NCBI GenBank assembly: GCA_937873165.1
Contig: CALMVH010000046.1
Location: forward strand, 1 to 5,530
Length of the DNA: 5,530 nt
Source: an uncultured Rhodospirillales bacterium
GTDB taxonomy: Bacteria; Pseudomonadota; Alphaproteobacteria; CALMVH01
Direction: 5' to 3'
Shown: positions 1 to 4,249 of the stretch, piece after piece
Position numbering within the stretch: position 1 is the first letter of the stretch
How the letters are laid out: each line of letters starts with the position of its first letter
Made by a program: the position numbers and the translations under genes
Notes under the pieces: generated by a model
Database searches by the model: none
What the model was told of the DNA's origin: nothing
The model's input: only the letters and a program-made list of their open reading frames with translations

Positions 1-54
1 CCGCGCATCCCTTCTTCTCTCTCAATACCATATCAACAATGTTCAATAAAACGC

Positions 55-69
55 GGGAGCCAGGCTCCC
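55..69 (-). terminator. Short GC-rich hairpin, possible second terminator
   Basis: GGGAGCC and GGCTCCC form a perfect inverted repeat around a single A, in practice a 5-bp stem with a 5-nt loop. On the minus strand it is followed after GCG by TTTTATT, so it could end minus-strand transcription as a back-up to the hairpin at 89-113. On the plus strand it is followed only by ATCTTT, so a bidirectional role is weaker. The stem is short and the T-run is offset by three bases, hence the low confidence. Confidence 0.3.
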
Positions 70-78
70 ATCTTTAGG

Positions 79-113
79 AAACAAAAAGCTTTCGGTAACG
101 AGCTTACCGTAAG
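79..113 (-). terminator. Probable intrinsic terminator of the regulator gene
   Basis: The arms CGGTAA (93-98) and TTACCG (104-109) enclose a 5-nt loop. After one T/T mismatch the stem continues with three more pairs (89-91 with 111-113). Read on the minus strand, the stem is followed directly by a T-rich tract (TTTTTGTTT, plus-strand 79-87). Stem plus adjoining T-run is the classic Rho-independent layout, and its orientation and position, about 125 bp past the stop of the minus-strand regulator, fit termination of that transcript. Confidence 0.55.
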
Positions 114-236
114 GCCTTGCGTCTCTGAGGATTTTTTTCCGACACCAAGCAGCGCCTGGCGACGTGATGAAGGGAACATAGACCCGCATCGCTCGGCTTG
201 GCAAGCATTAAATTCAGAGAAAATGCACATTGTCCG

Positions 237-1004
237 TCATCCCGACGTTGGCAGGCTGACGGCATAGGACAGCACCACGGAATGCATGAACATGTCCTGG
301 TATCCAAGCGCTGCCGGATCCGCCAATGGCGATCGCAGCTCCACGCGATCGTTGCTGCGACTGTTCTCTGGATCGCCGGCCAGGAAATGCCGGCTGCCCT
401 CAACGCGGTAGGCACGCACCGAACACTCGAACAATCCGATACGGTTGCGCTGGACGGCCAGGACCAGGTCGCCCGAGGCAGGCTTGCGCAGATAATCCTT
501 TAGCGCGATGCAGCCGAGAAATGCGCCTGGCGGGAGATGCGCGCCAACCACCGTAGCCGATAACCTGACTGCGAAAGCCTGCTTGGCATACAGACCGGCG
601 ATCGGGAGCATTATGCGGTGAGGCGCTTCGGCGTCGGTGAACAACGTTTCCGTCCAGATGCCTTTGCCCATCACGGTTCCTGCCACGACAAGGGAAACCA
701 GCCCGGCAGCCATGGGGCCTGGAGGCGGGCCGAAGTCGGCATGATCCGGCTCGTTGAGCCGTGCGGTGCCCGCGTATGGCTCGGGCGCAGTGTCCCCGCC
801 GGTCAGGACGGATATCGGGATCGCGTAGTGCGCGGCGATCCTTTCCAACGTCGGCTGCGACAGGTAGCTGCTCTTACCGCCGAGAAAGTTGTAGATGATG
901 TTGGGCGAAATGCCGGTTTCCCGGGCAAGCGCGCCCTTGGTCAGATTTCTGGATTTCAGGAAGTCGAAGAGCGCTTGCCGCCGACGATCAGCAGGAGGAT
1001 GCAT
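237..1004 (-). CDS. XRE-family transcriptional repressor with degenerate S24/LexA-like C-terminal domain
   Basis: Predicted cytoplasmic DNA-binding regulator of 255 residues. Residues about 10-68 form an XRE/Cro-CI type helix-turn-helix domain: LTKGALARETG gives the first helix of the motif and SPNIIYNFLGG the recognition helix, followed by the typical TLERIAAHYAIPISVL. A Pro/Gly-rich linker (about 71-98) leads to a beta-rich C-terminal half (about 103-250) resembling the S24 peptidase fold of LexA and CI. Where active members have G-D-S-M, this protein reads SATVVGAHLPPG (149-160), and the position expected to hold the catalytic Lys appears to be Arg (SVRAYRV, 195-201). Self-cleavage therefore seems unlikely, and the domain may serve only for dimerisation. 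An in-frame ATG at 1073 would add 23 residues, but that extension covers the gene's own predicted promoter and an operator, so I prefer the ATG at 1004. It is transcribed divergently from a 57-residue ORF and probably represses both promoters. The targets are unknown. Confidence 0.85.
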   Translation of the reverse strand: MHPPADRRRQALFDFLKSRNLTKGALARETGISPNIIYNFLGGKSSYLSQPTLERIAAHYAIPISVLTGGDTAPEPYAGTARLNEPDHADFGPPPGPMAAGLVSLVVAGTVMGKGIWTETLFTDAEAPHRIMLPIAGLYAKQAFAVRLSATVVGAHLPPGAFLGCIALKDYLRKPASGDLVLAVQRNRIGLFECSVRAYRVEGSRHFLAGDPENSRSNDRVELRSPLADPAALGYQDMFMHSVVLSYAVSLPTSG

Positions 1005-1006
1005 CA

Positions 1007-1022
1007 ATCTCGAATGCGAGAT
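1007..1022. promoter_or_regulatory. 16-bp palindrome at the repressor transcription start
   Basis: ATCTCG-N4-CGAGAT is a perfect 6-4-6 inverted repeat lying between the predicted minus-strand -10 box and the repressor start codon, with the probable transcription start inside it. Its half-site differs from the GCAT-type operators at 1042-1053 and 1068-1083, although the 4-bp spacer is the same. It could be a binding site for a different regulator, a leader hairpin if transcription starts further upstream, or chance. Confidence 0.35.
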
Positions 1023-1050
1023 GTATACAGTTTGCGCAATGGCATGAAAA
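1022..1050 (-). promoter_or_regulatory. Predicted sigma-70-type promoter of the repressor gene
   Basis: On the minus strand, TTTTCA (plus-strand 1045-1050) and TATACA (1022-1027) are separated by exactly 17 bp. The -10 box matches the consensus at five of six positions and the -35 at four of six. Transcription would start near 1015, leaving a leader of about 10 nt before the ATG at 1004. This supports the shorter start and suggests weak or leaderless-like translation, since no good Shine-Dalgarno sequence is present. The -35 box overlaps the operator-like repeat at 1042-1053, which would permit autorepression. Confidence 0.45.
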
Positions 1051-1053
1051 TGC
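1042..1053. promoter_or_regulatory. Putative operator 1 (GCAT-GAAA-ATGC)
   Basis: An inverted repeat with 4-bp arms and a 4-bp spacer. The 13 bases 1042-1054 match 1070-1082 at 12 positions, so this looks like one of a pair of binding sites for the same dimeric protein, 28 bp apart centre to centre. It covers the -35 box of the repressor promoter. The adjacent XRE regulator is the natural candidate ligand, by analogy with phage CI/Cro circuits; that is inference. Confidence 0.45.
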
Positions 1054-1062
1054 ATATTCCGG

Positions 1063-1091
1063 TTGAACTGCATGAAGATGCAGGATATACT
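1063..1091 (+). promoter_or_regulatory. Near-consensus sigma-70-type promoter driving the small ORF
   Basis: TTGAAC (1063-1068) and TATACT (1086-1091) are separated by 17 bp; four of six and five of six bases match the consensus and the spacing is optimal. Predicted transcription start is near 1098, giving a leader of about 20 nt before the ATG at 1119. This is the strongest promoter I can see in the window. Its spacer is filled by the 16-bp palindrome 1068-1083, so a bound repressor would shut it off. Confidence 0.6.
1068..1083. promoter_or_regulatory. Putative operator 2 (CTGCAT-N4-ATGCAG)
   Basis: A perfect 6-4-6 inverted repeat lying exactly between the -35 and -10 boxes of the plus-strand promoter, overlapping the last base of the -35. 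The core shares 12 of 13 bases with the site at 1042-1054. Position and symmetry are those expected for a repressor site that blocks RNA polymerase. The longer arms suggest it would be the higher-affinity site of the pair; that ranking is inference. Confidence 0.55.
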
Positions 1092-1118
1092 AGTAGGTAA
1101 TAAGAGTTGTGAGGCGGC

Positions 1119-1292
1119 ATGTTCAGGCGCAACGGCGAAGAGGTGCTGACGTTTCGGGTCTACGACAGCGTAGGAAACTGCGTCAACGAGTTCACCGGCA
1201 CAATGACCGAGTGGCAGACGGATGTCGTGCCGGTCCTAGGCGGAACCACTCGGCAGGATCGGTTTGCGCAAACCCGCGCCCGCCTCAACTGA
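1119..1292 (+). CDS. Small hypothetical protein, 57 residues, divergent from the repressor
   Basis: I do not recognise this protein. It starts MFRRNGEEVLTFRVYDSVGN and ends TRARLN, has one Cys, no signal peptide or membrane segment, and alternates polar and hydrophobic residues in a way that suggests beta-strands. Support for a real gene: the near-consensus promoter at 1063-1091 points at it; GAGG (1111-1114) lies four bases before the ATG; about 79% of its codons end in G or C, like the neighbouring genes; and the frame stops at 1292, the base before the stop codon of the convergent dehydrogenase gene. A frame starting with GTG at 1109 is longer but gives an Arg-rich product and overlaps the 3' end of that gene, so it is probably a shadow. 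Control by the divergent XRE regulator is likely. It could be a small effector or antirepressor, but nothing in the sequence shows which. Confidence 0.55.
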   Translation: MFRRNGEEVLTFRVYDSVGNCVNEFTGTMTEWQTDVVPVLGGTTRQDRFAQTRARLN

Positions 1293-1979
1293 TTACCAGT
1301 CGAGCGTCTTGCCGCGATAATCGAGGTAAGATCCTGAGCGTCCAAGCGTTGCGTTTTCGATGACATCGCGAAGACCTGAAATGCTTTCTGGCGCTTTGAG
1401 GGGCGCGTTCGGCCCGCCCATGTCAGTTTGCACCCAACCCGGATGGAGCAGCAGAACGGCGACGCCGTCGCGCTTCAGTTCCTGCGCCAGGCCATGCCCC
1501 ACCAAGTTCAGCGCCGCTTTGGAACTGCGATACGCGTAGGTACCACCGGAAGAGTCGGAAATGCTGCCCATCAGACTGGTGATAAAGGCTAGTTTGGGAG
1601 TCCCGTTCGAAGCCGCGGCCTTCAGGTTGCCGAGAAGCGCCGCCGCCAGCCGGAAGGGGCCCAGGGTATTGACCTCGAACGTATGCAGCCAGGCTTTGTA
1701 ATCCATGGCAGCCAGCGACTGGTCTTTCGGACCGTAGATGCCGGCATTGCAGATGACAACATCGAGGGGCCGGTCGCCGAGCGTGGTGACCAGGCTGCTG
1801 ACGCTGTCGGCTGCGGTCACGTCCAAGGCGTACAATTCGATGCCGGGCAGCTGCCGCAGGTCCTTTGCCGTGGGTAGGTCGCGCGCGGTTGCGATCACGC
1901 TCCACCCGTCTGCCAGATACTGACGGGCAAATTCCAGACCCAGGCCGCGATTGGCGCCAGCGATCATTACAGTTGGCAT
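1293..1979 (-). CDS. Short-chain dehydrogenase/reductase (SDR), C-factor-like
   Basis: Predicted soluble NAD(P)(H)-dependent oxidoreductase of 228 residues, a usual length for classical SDRs and their C-factor/CsgA-like branch. The Rossmann fold shows the glycine motif GANRGLG (8-14), NAG (78-80) in the fourth strand region and Asn104 of VNTLGPF. The catalytic residues are Ser135 (in ITSLMGSI), Tyr150 and Lys154 (YRSSK), followed by PGWVQTDMGG (180-189). The basic residues Arg11 in the glycine motif and Arg33 after the second strand favour NADP(H), by analogy. The substrate cannot be told from the sequence. No strong Shine-Dalgarno sequence precedes the ATG. The barrel-protein gene ends 78 bp upstream on the same strand with no evident terminator between, so read-through is possible. 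The 3' end abuts the convergent small ORF with no spacer. Confidence 0.92.
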   Translation of the reverse strand: MPTVMIAGANRGLGLEFARQYLADGWSVIATARDLPTAKDLRQLPGIELYALDVTAADSVSSLVTTLGDRPLDVVICNAGIYGPKDQSLAAMDYKAWLHTFEVNTLGPFRLAAALLGNLKAAASNGTPKLAFITSLMGSISDSSGGTYAYRSSKAALNLVGHGLAQELKRDGVAVLLLHPGWVQTDMGGPNAPLKAPESISGLRDVIENATLGRSGSYLDYRGKTLDW

Positions 1980-2057
1980 TGTCTACTTTCGTCCAGATAG
2001 ATATTCGCTGATCAACGAGCGTTCGGCTAAAGAGTTTCCGCGAGATCGACGATCCGT

Positions 2058-2867
2058 TTAGTTAAAGCGAAAACTGGTGCGCAAGCCGATTTCGGTCGTG
2101 TTGTTTGCGGGCTCTAGCCCGGTCTCTACTGCGACGCCGCCGTAATACAACGTCTGAACATCGGAGTCGTGAATGTTCCAGTACCGGAAGTATGGCCCGA
2201 AGGTGAAGTGATAGAAGTCGATCGGCGGAGTGACCATGAAATCCGCGCGAACGCCGTAGCCTGCGTTTTGGTGGTTTTCCAGGTTGTTGTCAAACCCGCT
2301 GTCGCGGAAGTAGGACGTCTGGTAGCCCTGAACGAAGTAATCGTATTCAGCGGTCGGGGCCAGACCCCACCTGCCGACCATGAAGTTGTAGGTCAGGCCG
2401 ACTGGGATATACAGGTATTCGGAGCGGCGGTCGTAACCGTAGGCGCCCGTGCTCGTCGACGCCTTGCCCGAATCGAACAGGACCCTGAAGCCGACGCCGA
2501 AGTAAGGCTGGAGGCTCGACTGCTTGCCAAGGGAAAACCCGCGCCCGAACATGAGGCGGTAGTCCTGAAGGTAATCGGTATCGCCGCTTTTCGATCCCGT
2601 GCCATTGGAGCTGTAGTCGAGGTCAAAGAAATCGGCGATCACGTTTGCGCGCAGGAAATACTTGTTTATGTTCAACTGGTAGGTGGCGTTCAGGCCCGCC
2701 CCGCCGCCCACATCCTTGTCGAGATCCGGTTCGCGGTACTGGTAATCCTCGCCTTCCAATCCGATCTCGAACGTATCGGAAATATTCGTGCGGGAAATGT
2801 TGGCATGCGCGACGCCGGACATGAGCACAAGACAGACGATCAGCGCGGTCAGACAGGGAAATGACAC
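2058..2867 (-). CDS. Secreted outer-membrane beta-barrel protein of unknown function
   Basis: A 269-residue precursor. Residues 1-22 form a Sec signal peptide with a hydrophobic core (LTALIVCLVLMSGV) and an AHA cleavage site before Asn23. The mature part has many amphipathic aromatic-rich strands alternating with short Gly/Asn/Asp turns, as in a transmembrane barrel. Recognisable stretches include YQYREP (42-47), LQPYFGVGFRVL (119-130) and GYDRRSEYLYIPVGL (144-158), which recall a widespread set of uncharacterised outer-membrane beta-barrel proteins; I cannot name a function. The chain ends FRFN, so the usual terminal aromatic of the BAM-recognition strand is one residue in from the end. The start is GTG with an AGGAG about 10 nt upstream, and an in-frame TAG directly before it rules out a longer form. 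The gene has its own promoter (2900-2928) and is divergent from folK. Confidence 0.8.
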   Translation of the reverse strand: MSFPCLTALIVCLVLMSGVAHANISRTNISDTFEIGLEGEDYQYREPDLDKDVGGGAGLNATYQLNINKYFLRANVIADFFDLDYSSNGTGSKSGDTDYLQDYRLMFGRGFSLGKQSSLQPYFGVGFRVLFDSGKASTSTGAYGYDRRSEYLYIPVGLTYNFMVGRWGLAPTAEYDYFVQGYQTSYFRDSGFDNNLENHQNAGYGVRADFMVTPPIDFYHFTFGPYFRYWNIHDSDVQTLYYGGVAVETGLEPANNTTEIGLRTSFRFN

Positions 2868-2899
2868 CTAGTTTCGGCTCCTGGTCCTTTGTTGCGCTT

Positions 2900-2928
2900 A
2901 TCATAAAGGCCAGGGTCTGATACTGCAA
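2900..2928 (-). promoter_or_regulatory. Predicted promoter of the outer-membrane protein gene
   Basis: On the minus strand, TTGCAG (plus-strand 2923-2928) and TATGAT (2900-2905) are 17 bp apart. The -10 box has five consensus bases; the -35 has the key TTG. Transcription would begin near 2893, giving a leader of about 26 nt that contains the AGGAG preceding the GTG start. The promoter sits in the 84-bp divergent gap and its -35 overlaps the AAGGA that precedes the folK mini-ORF, so transcription in the two directions may interfere. I see no equally good plus-strand promoter for folK in the same gap. Confidence 0.5.
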
Positions 2929-2937
2929 GGAACTCTC

Positions 2938-2955
2938 ATGAACAGGATGTCATGA
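2938..2955 (+). CDS. Five-codon mini-ORF (MNRMS) in front of folK
   Basis: ATG at 2938 follows AAGGA (2927-2931) with an ideal 6-nt spacing, a better ribosome binding site than folK's own AGGA (2944-2947, four bases before its ATG). The frame ends at TGA 2953-2955, overlapping the folK start in an ATGA arrangement. It may be a coupling mini-cistron that delivers ribosomes to folK. It may equally be chance, since such a short frame has no coding statistics to support it. Confidence 0.3.
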   Translation: MNRMS

Positions 2956-3443
2956 TCTTAATCGGGCTGGGCTCCAATCTGCCGGGTATGGCCGGACCGC
3001 CCTGGCAAGCTCTGGTGGCCGCAAAGACAAGGCTGGACGTGGCGCCGGTCCATATTGCGGCATTTTCGCGTCTCTGGCGCACGCGGCCGGTACCCGACAC
3101 CGGCCAACCATGGTTTGCGAATGCCGTCGCCGCGATCGAGACCGAACTGCCTCCCGCGCAGTTGCTGAGACATCTGCATGAAATCGAACGGGCGTTCGGA
3201 CGCGAGCGGGGGCATGCGAACGCCGATCGCACCCTGGATCTCGACCTCTTGGACTACCACGGCCGCGCGATGGCTGATCCCGCCCTGCCGCACCCCCGCC
3301 TGGCGGAACGCGCCTTTGTGCTGCTTCCGCTGGCAGATATCGCGCCTGACTGGCGGCATCCGACCCTGCACCTGTCGGTTTCCGAGATGCTGGCGCGGCT
3401 GGAGGGTCCGCAGGATGCCATGCCGGACGAGGATCAGCCGTGA
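2952..3443 (+). CDS. folK: 2-amino-4-hydroxy-6-hydroxymethyldihydropteridine pyrophosphokinase (HPPK)
   Basis: Transfers pyrophosphate from ATP to 6-hydroxymethyl-7,8-dihydropterin, the step before dihydropteroate synthase in folate synthesis; cytosolic. The 163 residues are close to the length of E. coli FolK. Family signatures are in order: GLGSNL (5-10), WRTRPVPDTGQPWFANAVA (42-60) forming part of the pterin pocket, LLRHLHEIERAFGRER (71-86), and RTLDLDLLDY (93-102) with the two Mg-binding aspartates Asp96 and Asp98. LPHPRLAERAFVLLPLADIAP (112-132) contains the conserved His-Pro-Arg. The ATG at 2952 gives the normal MILIGLGSN start. The gene leads the operon; its TGA overlaps the GTG of folP by four bases. 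No clear promoter is visible upstream, and a mini-ORF at 2938 may couple its translation. Confidence 0.96.
   Translation: MILIGLGSNLPGMAGPPWQALVAAKTRLDVAPVHIAAFSRLWRTRPVPDTGQPWFANAVAAIETELPPAQLLRHLHEIERAFGRERGHANADRTLDLDLLDYHGRAMADPALPHPRLAERAFVLLPLADIAPDWRHPTLHLSVSEMLARLEGPQDAMPDEDQP
3429..3433 (+). promoter_or_regulatory. Shine-Dalgarno sequence that decides the folP start
   Basis: GAGGA lies inside the folK 3' end, six bases before GTG 3440. It fits that GTG better than the in-frame ATG at 3452, whose spacing would be 18 nt. This supports a GTG start overlapping the folK stop, and hence translational coupling. Confidence 0.7.
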
Positions 3444-4249
3444 CGCGCGTGATGGGCATCGTCAACGTCACGCCCGACAGTTTTTCAGACAGCGGCTTGT
3501 ACCGCTCGCGCACGGCCGCAGTCGCCCACGGGCTAAGGCTACTGGACGAAGGCGCGGACATCCTAGACATCGGGGGCGAGTCGACTCGCCCCGGCGCTTT
3601 CCCGGTTCCCGTCGAAACCGAGATCGTGCGTATCATGCCGGTGATCGAAGGACTGAAGCCTCTGGTCGCATCCCGGAAATGCCTGCTGTCGGTCGACACC
3701 CGCAACGCCGCCACGATGCAGGCGGCTTTGGAGGCAGGTGCCGATATCGTTAACGACGTCAGCGGCTTTGCCCACGATCCTGATACGCTGGGGGTGCTGG
3801 CGGCCTCGCGCTGCGACGTCGTGGCGATGCACATGCCCGGAACACCCGAGACGATGCAATCGCTGGCCGAGTACGACGATGTCGTTGCCACGGTCATGGA
3901 TTGGCTGGCGTGCTGCCTTGAATGCGCGGAAACCGCCGGGATTGATCGCGCCCGCGTGATCCTCGATCCGGGCATCGGCTTTGGCAAGCACTTGCCGCAC
4001 AATATCGCGTTGCTGAAAGCCATTCCGCAGTTGAAGACGCTGGGCTGCCGCTTGCTGATCGGCGCGTCTCGCAAGCAGTTCATTGCCCGGCTGAGCCGCG
4101 ATGAGCCTGCATCCGACCGGCTGGGCGGGTCGCTGGCAGCCGCCCTGCATGCGGCGGCGCACGGCGCCGATATCGTGCGCGTCCACGACGTGGCGGCTAC
4201 CGTGCAGGCCTTGAAGGTACAAGACGCCCTGCTGGGAACCGTTGAATGA
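3440..4249 (+). CDS. folP: Dihydropteroate synthase
   Basis: Condenses the FolK product (6-hydroxymethyl-dihydropterin pyrophosphate) with p-aminobenzoate to give 7,8-dihydropteroate; the target of sulfonamides. The 269-residue TIM barrel is near the usual length. Motifs: MGIVNVTPDSFSDSG (5-19), GGESTRPGA (45-53), SVDTRN (84-89), VNDVSGF (104-110), AMHMPGTPETMQ (129-140), DPGIGFGK (176-183) with HN at 187-188, LLIGASRKQFI (205-215) and the closing RVHD (247-250). The loops around SFSDSG and STRPGA look wild type, with no Sul-type insertion near them. One oddity is MHMPG where many homologues have MHMQG. It starts with GTG overlapping the folK stop (GTGA) and ends with TGA overlapping the mutL ATG (ATGA), placing it firmly in the operon. 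Confidence 0.97.
   Translation: MTRVMGIVNVTPDSFSDSGLYRSRTAAVAHGLRLLDEGADILDIGGESTRPGAFPVPVETEIVRIMPVIEGLKPLVASRKCLLSVDTRNAATMQAALEAGADIVNDVSGFAHDPDTLGVLAASRCDVVAMHMPGTPETMQSLAEYDDVVATVMDWLACCLECAETAGIDRARVILDPGIGFGKHLPHNIALLKAIPQLKTLGCRLLIGASRKQFIARLSRDEPASDRLGGSLAAALHAAAHGADIVRVHDVAATVQALKVQDALLGTVE

Larger units (their letters stand above)
1..236. other. Intergenic region without a convincing gene
   Basis: No ORF here has believable coding character. A 65-codon minus-strand frame that starts just past the regulator's stop codon runs straight through two hairpins and has no clear ribosome binding site. The stretch is more AT-rich than the genes to its right. It holds two inverted repeats (55-69 and 89-113) and a run of seven T on the plus strand (132-138) with no good stem before it. 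The most likely role is the 3' flank and terminator zone of the minus-strand regulator gene. Confidence 0.6.

Noticed and set aside
124..138. Possible plus-strand terminator ending in seven T
   Set aside because: Only a 3-bp stem can be drawn before the T-run, and no plus-strand gene is seen upstream within the window.
33..230. 65-codon minus-strand ORF just past the regulator stop
   Set aside because: It runs through both terminator-like hairpins, lacks a clear ribosome binding site and shows no recognisable protein features.
1005..1073. N-terminal extension of the regulator to the ATG at 1073
   Set aside because: The extra 23 residues would lie over the gene's own predicted promoter and an operator, fall outside the HTH domain, and have no Shine-Dalgarno sequence upstream.
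1207..1253. 8-bp perfect inverted repeat CCGAGTGG/CCACTCGG with a 31-nt loop inside the small ORF
   Set aside because: The loop is long and there is no T-run on either strand, so it is not a terminator; it could easily arise by chance.
1109..1363. 84-codon plus-strand frame starting with GTG
   Set aside because: Its product is Arg-rich and low-information, it overlaps the 3' end of the dehydrogenase on the other strand, and the 57-codon frame in the same stretch has better codon bias.
2044..2054. Inverted repeat GATCG-A-CGATC between the barrel-protein and SDR genes
   Set aside because: It is short and has no T-run on the minus strand, so it is not supported as a terminator.
2169..2864. 231-codon plus-strand ORF opposite the outer-membrane protein gene
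   Set aside because: It is the antisense shadow of a gene with a clear signal peptide and barrel pattern; its translation resembles no protein I know.
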